64,000 bases of DNA from positions 868,001 through 932,000 of the forward strand of contig NC_005295.2 of assembly GCF_000026005.1 (NCBI RefSeq), in the 5' to 3' direction. Origin of the DNA: Ehrlichia ruminantium str. Welgevonden (GTDB lineage Bacteria; Pseudomonadota; Alphaproteobacteria; Rickettsiales; Anaplasmataceae). This document shows, one piece after another, positions 20,358 to 30,325 of this stretch. The translations under genes and the position numbers were made by a program. Within the stretch, counting starts at the first letter, position 1; the number at the start of each line of letters is the position of its first letter. The notes under the pieces are model-generated. The model made no database searches and was not told the DNA's origin. It saw only the letters and a program-made list of their open reading frames with translations.

Positions 20358-23300
20358 TTACTCATCCTTTTTCTTACCACGCCTTTTCACCTGTGATCTT
20401 TCATGAGATTCTGTTTCCACATCTATAGCTGATTGATGGCCGGCAATTTTTTCTTTCACACTAGAATATTCATCCATATATAGTCTTCTTTTTTGAGGAC
20501 CATCTAAGAAATTAATATCACGTTTACCTCTCTTCTTACCAACACCTTCACTTTCACTAGATGAATCATCAACAGCACTTGATGCTTTACTTTCTGCATC
20601 CTGCATATCATTTGTATTATTATTTTCATCAACAGTAGTATTAGTATTAAGGTTCTTATCATCTGAGTCATTCTCTGAAGTATTACTTTCTACATCACTA
20701 CCTGAACCATTCGTTTCTCCTTCACTTACAGGACTATCAGAAGTACCATCAGTACTATCCATAGTATCAGTTCTGTCAGTTGTATTACTTTCCTCCCCTA
20801 GATCAGATTCATTTTGTTGTACACTTTCATCTTTATTATCATCATCACCAGGTGTTTTATCGTCAGTATTACTTCCAACTTCAGTAGTATTATCACCACT
20901 ACTTTCTACATCACTCTCTGAAACATCAGATTCTCCTTCACTTACACTACTATCAGAAGTATCATCAGTACTATCCATAGTATCAGTTCTGTCAGTTGTA
21001 TTACTTTCCTCCCCTAGATCAGATTCATTTTGTTGTACACTTTCATCCTTATTATCATCATCACCAGGTGTTTTATCGTCAGTATTACTTCCAACTTCAG
21101 TAGTATTATCACCACTACTTTCTACATCACTCTCTGAAACATCAGATTCTCCTTCACTTACACTACTATCAGAAGTATCATCAGTACTATCCTCACTATC
21201 TATAGTATCATGTCTATCAGCTGCATGACTTTCTTCTTCTACATTAGATCCATCTTGTTGTGCATTATCATTATCATTTTGATTTTCATTATCAGTAGGT
21301 ACTTTATCTTCAGCACTACTACTTCCATCACGATCACCTATATCTGAATCATTACTACCTTGCATATCACCATCTCCAGTAGCAACACTTTCTTCTACTG
21401 TTTTACCATCAATATTATCTTGTGTACTATCATTCCTATTAGTGGTAGAACCTTCATCAGGTACATTATCACGAGTCTTAGTTGATCCATCATCCATTAC
21501 ATTTCCAGAAGTATCTTTTACACCATCACCATTATCTTTATAATGTGAAGAATCAGTATCTAACACTTGACCTTTAGTTGAATTTATTAACGTATCATCA
21601 ACTGGACCATAGCGACTTCCTGAAGATACTTGATGTTTTTCATCACTATCAAAGTTTTCACCTGAAGATACACTACTACTACCTAATTTATCATGATCAC
21701 CAGTAACTGGTCTATTACTACTATCATCACCATCTTTATTTAATGATTCCCCTTCATTAACAGGATTAGGATTAGCCCTACTTGAAATATTAACATCAGA
21801 TTGGCCAGTAGACCTACGATTGGCCATAGCATTTTTAATAATACTTTGAGTTTCTTGATCAAGTCCTACTATCGACGCTAAAGACTGAGTTGCTGCATGC
21901 AAACTAGCACCGATACCAGCAACACTTCCTGAAATAGACTGAGAAATAGCTTCTGACATCCCTCTAAACGCCTTCATAGCATTTGCTGTAATAAGTAATA
22001 TTAAAACCGACGTAATTCCAAAAGGAAGACCAAGAAACCCAATTCTACCATCTCTAGAATCTGATTCTCTAACTGCATCATCTATAGATAACTCACTTGC
22101 ATAACCCACTGGTAACAATACAGGCATAACACAAACATCAGGCGGAGCACCTTTTTCAGTAACACTTGCAGGAAGACTTAGTCCAATAAAACACTGATTA
22201 CAAACAGTAAATCCTGTTACATCATGCAGTACTGTTAACATTACCTGATTTAAAAATGCAAGAGCAGCAAATAAAATTATAGGCTGTAGTGAAAAATTCA
22301 CTAACATTTTTATCCAAGAGTCAAATAATGTTTTTGTCAATTGAAACAAAAGAAAAGTTATAAAAATAGGAGCTAATGTAGCCAAAAATGCAATAGCAAC
22401 AATAGTAAATAAATACGCTATAACTGCTTCAATTATACATACAAAAAATACAAACACAGCCCATATAATCATAGCAAATACAAGCCATCCTATTGGACCT
22501 GTAATTATTAATGTTAAGAACCTAATCCAAACTTCCCCTGTTAACAAAACGCCTATAGTTGGATCTAAAAATGCAAATGAATTATCTCCATCTAATTCTC
22601 CATTAAATGTAGATATGAGATCACTTACACCTTGCACAAATAAAGAGAAGAAATGACTACTAAAAAGCTCCCAACTATCTTGACTTAGTAAACCAACAAC
22701 TACAGCTATTTTAGCAATACGAACTCCTAAATCATATTTAGTACATTTTACAACCCCTATAACATAACCCAATACCGTAAAAATGATATATAAAGTACAT
22801 AATGCTTGCACTCCTCTCCATAATTTTCCAGAAGTAGTCTGATTAGTATAAATATGTTGTACTGCCCCTTTTGATTTAGTAGTACGAACAACATCCATTG
22901 CTTGAGATATACTACTAACTTTTTGATTATCAGGTAATCCATACAAGACTTTCAAAAGAAAATCTCTAATCATCACAAATGCTTTAGAGAAGTTAGGATT
23001 CCACCTATTAATAGCAAAATCAACAGTATATTTATTATCTGACTCAACACTTGGCATACTTCGATAATCAAATTGATCTTCATAACCTTGAACATCTACT
23101 CCTAAATAAATAGTACCGGATTTCTTTTGAGAGTTATCATCATTTATTGTATACGTCGCAGTCCCAGAAGTAGATTGTTTACCATCCTTACCTTTCTTTG
23201 GAACAAAAAGCTCAACAGTATTATTACTACCTGGCAACATAGTTGGAGGAGTATTTCCTATGTACATGTATAATTTCTTTCCATCTACAAAATTACACAT

Positions 23301-24947
23301 ACGTTCTACATGAATATTATATCCACCAGAATAACCTGCATATTGATTATACCCACCTATTATACCAAACTTTAATACAACAGGCTCATCAAACCCATAA
23401 GTATAGTTAACATTAGATTTTATGCTATTTTCTTCTACACTCTTTCCAAAAATAGCACTAATACATCTGAATCCTTGTGAATTAGACTCACTAGGAAAAC
23501 AACGATGCAATGGCTCTCTACTTTTCCTATCTACTCTATTATCAAATAATCTAAAATATGCTGTCAACCCTACTATTATTTCTGTTTTAACATCTTTCTT
23601 CCATTCTTGCTTTGTCCAGTCTTTCTTCTCTAAATCCTCTTTTGTTGCATTTTTAAATTCTTGATCTGAATTGTTAGCAACACTACACTCACTACTACCT
23701 TCATTAAGAGTTAATATAGAAGATATTCTACTTTGTTGTGACAATGATTGATCAGATTTACACACTGTGCCACAAACACAATTAATATCATAAGTGGTAA
23801 AACTATTAAGAACATCTATAGTATCTTGTGTAACTTCTGATTTTATGATATTTCTTTCTTTTTGTTCTTTATAATATTTGAGAATATCAGCATCACTAGT
23901 ACTTGTATTTACTATATGACTTATCATATTTTTCTTATTAAGTTCTTTAATAATCTCACATTGATCTTTTAACTTATCAATACTTTTCTGATTCTTAACT
24001 GTTCTAGCATCATAAATAAAAGGAGCTTCTATCCAATTTTTCTTGCTATCATTTGTATAAAATATTTTATTTCCACGAGGAGAATATCTATTATCAACTA
24101 ATGCGGAAACTTCTGTTCCTTGTAGACGATTTATTGCTCCTGCTCCTTCTGTAAAATTTATACAAGCCTGTTCATCTCCTATCTTCATAGAAAAAGATTG
24201 TATCCCATTCTTGCATATATATTCAGCTTTTACAGGTTTACTACATTGATCATCTTCAAATATTTCATTATCAGAATAATATATAATACCTAAACCTTTT
24301 AACTCAGCACTACTACAACCTTTAACTTTTACTGTTCTAGGAACTAGATTAACCCTAAAAACATCACCTTTATTAAGACGAAATGTGCTTACAGTATGAA
24401 CATCGGGTGCAAAAATCATCTGATCTACTTGTTGTTTCGTAGGTTGTTGTTTCTTAGATTGTTCCTGATTTCCTGTAACACCACGTTTAAAAATCACACT
24501 ATCTATTAATTTTTGTTTTGCATTATCCTTAACCTGATTCTTAAAAGCTTCTCCACACACCTTCCTTATATGAAAATAAGTAGATTCATTTTGATACTCA
24601 TCATCAGGAACGCCATACTGACATGAAATAGCCGGTACAATTATTTCTCGTGGATTAAAAGAATCCTTAGGACACAGATTCACAGACCCATTAATTGTTA
24701 AGTTGATTTTTTGATTCTCACTAACTCTTATCCCAGTATCAATCCAATTAGGATGTACCTTTCTATAATCTATGGTAGTTTCTTTTCCATTCTTCTCTTT
24801 TACCTTCTTTGTTATAATACTAACCTTTGCCACAGGCGGAACATCAACACTAACTGAAGTACTACTTACACCTTTACTACCTTCTATACAATTGATCCCA
24901 CATCCAGTTATAAAACACAGCATCAATAATATAATACTATTCTTCAT
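20358..24947 (-). CDS. virB6-3: VirB6-family type IV secretion protein (VirB6-3)
   Basis: A 1529-residue VirB6 paralogue. I place the start at the ATG at 24947, which opens on MKNSIILLMLCFITGCG, a lipoprotein signal with lipobox ITGC (Cys16); the frame can be extended 40 codons upstream but only over the end of virB6-2, and the signal would then be internal. A Cys-rich extracytoplasmic domain (to about 690) precedes the membrane core at about 710-1000, which includes SQDSWELFSSHFF and several long hydrophobic helices. The tail from about 1060 is acidic and Ser/Asp/Thr-rich, with a 72-residue repeat, and ends in basic patches KKRGKRD, QKRRLY and VKRRGKKKDE. Only one base separates it from the stop of virB6-2, implying translational coupling. 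Role: inner-membrane channel of the VirB system. Confidence 0.9.
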   Translation of the reverse strand: MKNSIILLMLCFITGCGINCIEGSKGVSSTSVSVDVPPVAKVSIITKKVKEKNGKETTIDYRKVHPNWIDTGIRVSENQKINLTINGSVNLCPKDSFNPREIIVPAISCQYGVPDDEYQNESTYFHIRKVCGEAFKNQVKDNAKQKLIDSVIFKRGVTGNQEQSKKQQPTKQQVDQMIFAPDVHTVSTFRLNKGDVFRVNLVPRTVKVKGCSSAELKGLGIIYYSDNEIFEDDQCSKPVKAEYICKNGIQSFSMKIGDEQACINFTEGAGAINRLQGTEVSALVDNRYSPRGNKIFYTNDSKKNWIEAPFIYDARTVKNQKSIDKLKDQCEIIKELNKKNMISHIVNTSTSDADILKYYKEQKERNIIKSEVTQDTIDVLNSFTTYDINCVCGTVCKSDQSLSQQSRISSILTLNEGSSECSVANNSDQEFKNATKEDLEKKDWTKQEWKKDVKTEIIVGLTAYFRLFDNRVDRKSREPLHRCFPSESNSQGFRCISAIFGKSVEENSIKSNVNYTYGFDEPVVLKFGIIGGYNQYAGYSGGYNIHVERMCNFVDGKKLYMYIGNTPPTMLPGSNNTVELFVPKKGKDGKQSTSGTATYTINDDNSQKKSGTIYLGVDVQGYEDQFDYRSMPSVESDNKYTVDFAINRWNPNFSKAFVMIRDFLLKVLYGLPDNQKVSSISQAMDVVRTTKSKGAVQHIYTNQTTSGKLWRGVQALCTLYIIFTVLGYVIGVVKCTKYDLGVRIAKIAVVVGLLSQDSWELFSSHFFSLFVQGVSDLISTFNGELDGDNSFAFLDPTIGVLLTGEVWIRFLTLIITGPIGWLVFAMIIWAVFVFFVCIIEAVIAYLFTIVAIAFLATLAPIFITFLLFQLTKTLFDSWIKMLVNFSLQPIILFAALAFLNQVMLTVLHDVTGFTVCNQCFIGLSLPASVTEKGAPPDVCVMPVLLPVGYASELSIDDAVRESDSRDGRIGFLGLPFGITSVLILLITANAMKAFRGMSEAISQSISGSVAGIGASLHAATQSLASIVGLDQETQSIIKNAMANRRSTGQSDVNISSRANPNPVNEGESLNKDGDDSSNRPVTGDHDKLGSSSVSSGENFDSDEKHQVSSGSRYGPVDDTLINSTKGQVLDTDSSHYKDNGDGVKDTSGNVMDDGSTKTRDNVPDEGSTTNRNDSTQDNIDGKTVEESVATGDGDMQGSNDSDIGDRDGSSSAEDKVPTDNENQNDNDNAQQDGSNVEEESHAADRHDTIDSEDSTDDTSDSSVSEGESDVSESDVESSGDNTTEVGSNTDDKTPGDDDNKDESVQQNESDLGEESNTTDRTDTMDSTDDTSDSSVSEGESDVSESDVESSGDNTTEVGSNTDDKTPGDDDNKDESVQQNESDLGEESNTTDRTDTMDSTDGTSDSPVSEGETNGSGSDVESNTSENDSDDKNLNTNTTVDENNNTNDMQDAESKASSAVDDSSSESEGVGKKRGKRDINFLDGPQKRRLYMDEYSSVKEKIAGHQSAIDVETESHERSQVKRRGKKKDE
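20715..21190 (-). repeat. Coding tandem repeat in virB6-3, 72-residue unit, about 2.2 copies
   Basis: Two adjacent units (20758-20973 and 20974-21189) are 216 bp each and almost identical, encoding stretches such as SSVSEGESDVSESDVESSGD and DKTPGDDDNKDESVQQNESD. A diverged partial unit (TDGTSDSPVSEGET) lies on the 3' side of the gene. The unit is acidic like those in virB6-4 but not the same sequence. Confidence 0.92.
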
Positions 24948-24948
24948 A

Positions 24949-27684
24949 TTATTTACCAAAACTAGATGGAGGACTTTCAGGAATTGAGACACCACTACGT
25001 GATGACCGATTACCATCCTCTGCAGGTAATGGAGCAGCAAAAGAACTACGTTTACGTTCACCATCACTATTTTGATTATTTAGACTATTCATCTCATTAT
25101 ATCTCTGTCTTTGCATACGAGTATTTCTGTCCATACCAACTACCCCTAAAAGGCTTTCTTTTGCATTATCAGCAACTGAAGATAAATTAGCAAATGATCC
25201 AAAAATTGATGTACACATTTCACCAGAAGAACCAACAAAATGCTTAGTTGCATTTACCATAATAACAAATGCTATTATCTTAGTAATAGGAGCTGGTAAT
25301 CCTATAAATATTAGTGAGTCACCATTTACTGAATCTCTCATATTATCAGAAAATGTTGAAAGAGGAGAAAATCCAGAAGGAAGAAGAAATTCAAGTAAAC
25401 AGAAAGTTATCTTGATTATCCCTATATTAATTGTAGGATTAATAACACAAGCATCACATGATTCAAAATTAAACATAGCCTGTATTATACTATCTATTGT
25501 TTCTGTTAGTAGTGCAAAAGATGCAAATATTATAACAGGTTGCATGACAGTTTGAACTAAAGATTTTATCCATGCATCAAAAATTGCTTTTGTACGTTTA
25601 AATAAAATACAAATTATAAAAAATGGCGCTATACTAAGCAATAATCCTATAAGAACAATAGATATTAAGTAGGTGATAATTGCACCAGCAATAGTTAAAA
25701 ACAAAACACATAATCCCCAAAATATCAGAGTTACACTCACCCATCCTATTGGTCCTGTAAAAAATAACGACAACATTTGCAGCCAGCTGCTAGATAAAGA
25801 GAATCTGTACAACATCATATCTAAAAATGCAAAACTTGTACTATTCTTAGATTCCTGACCTGTCAGGATATTAATTAGTTCTATAGGAGCATCAGTAAAT
25901 AGTTTAAATAAGTGATTATGAAAAAAGTCCCAACTATTAGGACCAATAACATACATTACTATACCTATTTTTAATGTTATAACTAGTAGTTCAAAAATAG
26001 AAGATTTAGCAAATCCAACAAAATAAAACAATGCATTTATTAATATATACAAAACTAATAATGCTTTTACTATCTGAATAAAATGTGTATTTTTAATTAA
26101 GCTATCATATATTAAATGAACAGATCCAGAATTAGTAGCTGATGTACCATACAACCCCCTGTATAAACTATCTTTTAAAGTATTTACCATATAAGATATG
26201 ATCTTAGGTATCCTTTTCTTTGCCACAACTGTTATATTAAAATAACCAGTGTTATTTTTATATCCATCTCCATTATCTTTGACACCAAAATACAATTCAC
26301 CTGCTTTATTTTCTTTTGTTAAACTTACCGTTATATTTTTATCACTAGCAAAGTCAATTTTATGTGTACCTGAATCTCCTGGTTTACTATTAGGAACACC
26401 CTTAGATATTGTATAATATAAACTATCCTCAGCATAACCACTACAATCTCTCATAGCTTCAATAGTATATTTGCCTTTTAACGTAGCATCTTTTGGTGGT
26501 CGAATTTCTAAATAAAGCCCCTTATCTTGCCCACCATTTTTAATTTCTTTTGAAAATTTATAATTATAACCAGTTAATAACCCTACAGCATTGTTAAGAG
26601 TACTATCACTATTAACATTAGGTTTATTTTCATCATCTTTCCATTTTTTTATGACTCCATCAGACTCAAGAAAGTTATTTATGTCCTCATTATCATATAA
26701 TAGATATACAAAACGCAACCCTGTATACTGTATATTATTCTTTATTACATTACATTGTGTACCATCAGTACAAGAACTTACATCTTGTTGCGTTGGTATA
26801 TAATTCGCTTTCTCAATAACAAAACAATTCTTTTCATTTTCTTCATTTTTGTAATTACGAAAACCACATAAATTCCCACACAACATATTTACAGTATATG
26901 CATCATATAATCTCTTATATTTCTCTATTACGATATTTCTTTCATTACTGTCATCACCAGTATTTTTTATGTTATCATCTTTCTTACAAAGTAAGGACAT
27001 CTCTTCAGAATTTATCTCTCTACTGCTTACATCAGTTATTTTATTATCTATTTTACTAACTAATTCATCATATACCTTATAATTAATATCATATAAAATC
27101 CTAGATGGAAAATTAATCCAATTTTCTTCCTCTTCTTTTCTTTCTTCTTTCTTTTTTAATGCACCATCAGTATATTCCAAATACATCATATTATTCATTT
27201 GACCATTATGTTTACCAAAAGGTATATAATGACGTTCTCCAAAATAAGTATCCATACACTTATCCTTATTTTGAACATAAACTCTAGGATCTTTATTATC
27301 ACATATATCTTTATCAACAGTAAACTCAAACTCAGGCACTACTCTAAAGCTAAGTTTATCTTTTGGCATTATATTATTAAACCCCAAGTAAAACTTTTTT
27401 TTATCTCCACTTTTTTCATTACCATTAATAAAAACATTTATTGTTCTTTTGTCATTACTACAAAAATTAACATTTACTGTGCTTACACTAATATCTAAAG
27501 ATTCTCTTCCAGCTAATATTAAATCTGATTTAACCCAAGTAATATGTTCTTTTTCTCCATCTTTTATTCCAGCTGCTACAACATTTGAATATTCATCGTA
27601 TAACATATCTTGCGGCTTGATACACTTATGGTATCCACAGCTTGATAAAAGTAAAATACTGATTACTAAAATTACTCTCATCAT
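24949..27684 (-). CDS. virB6-2: VirB6-family type IV secretion protein (VirB6-2)
   Basis: A 911-residue VirB6 paralogue. The ATG at 27684 (a second ATG follows at once) opens on MMRVILVISILLLSSCGY, a lipoprotein signal with lipobox LSSC (Cys16); AAGAG lies 8 nt upstream. A Cys-containing, Lys/Asn-rich extracytoplasmic domain reaches to about 500. The membrane core at about 530-830 contains GPNSWDFFHNHLFKLF and IGWVSVTLIFWGLC. The tail is short (about 70 residues, Ser/Arg-rich, ending PPSSFGK) and, unlike virB6-3 and virB6-4, carries no acidic repeats. It lies 137 bp downstream of virB6-1 and one base before virB6-3. Confidence 0.9.
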   Translation of the reverse strand: MMRVILVISILLLSSCGYHKCIKPQDMLYDEYSNVVAAGIKDGEKEHITWVKSDLILAGRESLDISVSTVNVNFCSNDKRTINVFINGNEKSGDKKKFYLGFNNIMPKDKLSFRVVPEFEFTVDKDICDNKDPRVYVQNKDKCMDTYFGERHYIPFGKHNGQMNNMMYLEYTDGALKKKEERKEEEENWINFPSRILYDINYKVYDELVSKIDNKITDVSSREINSEEMSLLCKKDDNIKNTGDDSNERNIVIEKYKRLYDAYTVNMLCGNLCGFRNYKNEENEKNCFVIEKANYIPTQQDVSSCTDGTQCNVIKNNIQYTGLRFVYLLYDNEDINNFLESDGVIKKWKDDENKPNVNSDSTLNNAVGLLTGYNYKFSKEIKNGGQDKGLYLEIRPPKDATLKGKYTIEAMRDCSGYAEDSLYYTISKGVPNSKPGDSGTHKIDFASDKNITVSLTKENKAGELYFGVKDNGDGYKNNTGYFNITVVAKKRIPKIISYMVNTLKDSLYRGLYGTSATNSGSVHLIYDSLIKNTHFIQIVKALLVLYILINALFYFVGFAKSSIFELLVITLKIGIVMYVIGPNSWDFFHNHLFKLFTDAPIELINILTGQESKNSTSFAFLDMMLYRFSLSSSWLQMLSLFFTGPIGWVSVTLIFWGLCVLFLTIAGAIITYLISIVLIGLLLSIAPFFIICILFKRTKAIFDAWIKSLVQTVMQPVIIFASFALLTETIDSIIQAMFNFESCDACVINPTINIGIIKITFCLLEFLLPSGFSPLSTFSDNMRDSVNGDSLIFIGLPAPITKIIAFVIMVNATKHFVGSSGEMCTSIFGSFANLSSVADNAKESLLGVVGMDRNTRMQRQRYNEMNSLNNQNSDGERKRSSFAAPLPAEDGNRSSRSGVSIPESPPSSFGK

Positions 27685-27821
27685 AAAACCAGCTCTTTTA
27701 CTTTAATAAACAACATAGCACTTAATATATCCCACTATATTACAAACTTTTAAAAAACTAAATAAACACACATTTTCATTATAAGTTTCCTTCTATTACT
27801 TCTTACCGACTATCAAAATAC

Positions 27822-30287
27822 TCACGAAGAACTGTCTGACGCACCAGATGATCTAGAAGACCCAGAAGATATTTCATCCTTACCTCCATCTCCTCCAGAT
27901 TTATTATTTCCTAATTTATTACTAATAGCATCCCTAGCCTTATTGAATCCAGCACCCTGTGCTTTAGCAGCAAGATTGACTGCAGAACCCATCATAGCTT
28001 TAGGACTTAACGATGCTCCAACATGACCAGCTCTTGGATCTCCTGCTAATTCAGCTGCAATATAAGAAATAGAAGATAAGAAATGATAAAATAAAAACCC
28101 TATTAACACCATCATTAAGAGTTTAGTCCATAACATCTCAGCTTCATGTTTAAAATCAGGAGCATAAGCATTAAACCCTAAAAATGCAGGTTGTGATAAA
28201 AACTTCATATTCCCAAACATACAAGCCAAGTTATAATCATATTTTGAACCATCACATTGATTTGGATTTTTTAATTTAAAAGTAATTCTTTTAGCATCAA
28301 TAATTGTAACTTCATGCCTTTCAAACTCAAGATCCTCAAAATATAAATTATCAAACACAGTAAATAGCAACGCAAGAAAACCGAACAATATAACAGGATA
28401 TAAACTATAAACCATTAACTGCCTAATCCACCCATCAAAAAACCCTTTCGTAGCTTGAAATAATACCATAGGAATCATAAGCGGAGAAATTAATATTAGT
28501 ATAGTAAGGGCTATCAATGATAGTAAAAATATATATACTAACCATATTACAATAAACAACAACATTAATACGGCAAAAATTGCAACCAAACATAACATCA
28601 TTTTGACATTAAATAACATAGTAGCAAAAAACATACCTGCTGTTATGAATAATCCAAGTAGTACAGTAGCAGGCCCACCAATTAATTGCTGCCCAAGATA
28701 AAATAGTATTCTACAGTCCAGCCTATCCCATGGAGCTATATATTTATATTTTTCATCATAATCTGACTCTTTATAATTACATATACTCTGTGTACCTCCT
28801 GCACTTAGCACAATATCAGATAGACCTATTGATAATTTTACCAACTGATCATAATAATGAGACATTGCATTACCCTGAGTAAAATACACTACTAAAGAAA
28901 ACTTAATTACTAACATATATAATTCAGCTGGACTTTGTATTCCACCAAGAGCTGCTTTAATAGCAAATAATATTAGAGCTAATATTAAAACTGCCATAAC
29001 AGCCTTTTTTAATTTTTCTTGAGCAACTTTTAAAAACCCAACTTTTTGACTCTTATTATCCCTACCAGCACTACATGTTCCGTTCAATATGTTATTCAAT
29101 GAACCTTTTATACAAGCAACTATTGTAGAAGTTACAGGGAAAATAGACTTAACATAAGCACCAACCTTACCTGTACATGCATCATCTATATAACAACTAT
29201 AACACTTAGAATTATCATAATCTATAATCTTACCAGTTTCTGACTTTATAGCTTCAGATTTATCACACATAGGTGCTGGTGGACCACCAGGTCGCATATG
29301 ACAACCAATTTCAGCATGAGGCCATAAAGGTGCGCCCCCTCCCTTAACAGCATGTACACAAATCTTATCAGCTTTTTCTATTGCACGAAAAGTAATTGTA
29401 TGAATGGTTTCTTCTTGACCAGCTCGTAAAACCTTACACTCAACAGATCCTTGTAAAGCATATTTTGCTCTTTTTATTTGAGAATCACCATAATCAGCTT
29501 CCCTTGGATAACTTCCAGACCTTAATAGAGCATCAATATCACCAGAAATAGCTTGCCCTATATTCTTTACCATAGTAAATGGATTACTAATACCTATCGG
29601 GTTACGATAACAAACTTCTATATAGGATGAACTAGATACTCGATTTTTAGGCCAACTATATTTGGTTGCCTTCTTAAATTTTCTAGAGTGACAAGTAGGT
29701 TCTTTATCTTTAGCAGCTTTTAAATTAAACGCATCAGTACCATCACGTTTTTTAGTAGCAATACACCTAAAATATTCTTCTTCTAATCCTATATCGTCAT
29801 TAGCACATTTAGGATAACTCTCACCTTCAGGTTTCTCACACTCCTTATAATCACCTGCTTTAATATCGCCAGTATTCCCAGTTGTTATCTTTTTTGCATT
29901 CTTCACATCAAAATCATCAAATCGCATAACTGGATGACGTACAAATGCCCAATTACAAGCAAAAAAGGATGTAGCTCTTGTAATAGCTACTGCAATAGAT
30001 GCAAATGCTGAACCCACCATAATCAAACCAATAATCCAATGCCCTGTTGCAAACACTGGAATACTTGCTATGATAAGTGCAATACCAGCAGTAAATCCTG
30101 CAATTCCAATATATTTAGTATGTTCATTTATTGCAGCACAAAGAGGATTACTAGCCAATGTTGTCCTATATACTGCTACTTTTTCACTTTCAGCTTCTAC
30201 TGCAAAAGCAGGCTTAGCATACATAAAGTTAATATTGATTAAAAATAACATTAATATACATATTAACTTTTTACTAGCCTTTAGCAT
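27822..30287 (-). CDS. virB6-1: VirB6-family type IV secretion protein (VirB6-1)
   Basis: The first VirB6 paralogue after virB4, 821 residues. I use the ATG at 30287, six bases after AAAAGAG; an in-frame TTG at 30293 is less likely. Residues 1-30 form an ordinary Sec signal peptide (MLKASKKLICILMLF start, Ala-Phe-Ala near the cleavage point), with no lipobox, unlike the other three. Two early hydrophobic helices (about 35-80), a Cys-rich extracytoplasmic domain to about 400, and the TrbL/VirB6 core (about 430-650) with VMAVLILALILFAIKAA and MLCLVAIFAVLMLLFIVIW follow; one more helix near 715 precedes a Gly/Ser tail. The SW-x-FF motif shared by the other three paralogues is replaced by TQGNAMSHYYDQL. 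Confidence 0.9.
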   Translation of the reverse strand: MLKASKKLICILMLFLININFMYAKPAFAVEAESEKVAVYRTTLASNPLCAAINEHTKYIGIAGFTAGIALIIASIPVFATGHWIIGLIMVGSAFASIAVAITRATSFFACNWAFVRHPVMRFDDFDVKNAKKITTGNTGDIKAGDYKECEKPEGESYPKCANDDIGLEEEYFRCIATKKRDGTDAFNLKAAKDKEPTCHSRKFKKATKYSWPKNRVSSSSYIEVCYRNPIGISNPFTMVKNIGQAISGDIDALLRSGSYPREADYGDSQIKRAKYALQGSVECKVLRAGQEETIHTITFRAIEKADKICVHAVKGGGAPLWPHAEIGCHMRPGGPPAPMCDKSEAIKSETGKIIDYDNSKCYSCYIDDACTGKVGAYVKSIFPVTSTIVACIKGSLNNILNGTCSAGRDNKSQKVGFLKVAQEKLKKAVMAVLILALILFAIKAALGGIQSPAELYMLVIKFSLVVYFTQGNAMSHYYDQLVKLSIGLSDIVLSAGGTQSICNYKESDYDEKYKYIAPWDRLDCRILFYLGQQLIGGPATVLLGLFITAGMFFATMLFNVKMMLCLVAIFAVLMLLFIVIWLVYIFLLSLIALTILILISPLMIPMVLFQATKGFFDGWIRQLMVYSLYPVILFGFLALLFTVFDNLYFEDLEFERHEVTIIDAKRITFKLKNPNQCDGSKYDYNLACMFGNMKFLSQPAFLGFNAYAPDFKHEAEMLWTKLLMMVLIGFLFYHFLSSISYIAAELAGDPRAGHVGASLSPKAMMGSAVNLAAKAQGAGFNKARDAISNKLGNNKSGGDGGKDEISSGSSRSSGASDSSS

Positions 30288-30325
30288 AATCAACTCTTTT
30301 ACTAAAAATATTCAATAATTAATTT

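Noticed and set aside
24948-25067. A 40-residue N-terminal extension of VirB6-3 overlapping virB6-2
   Set aside because: The extension lies on the coding DNA of virB6-2 and would bury a perfect lipoprotein leader inside the protein. The ATG at 24947, one base after the virB6-2 stop, is far more likely.
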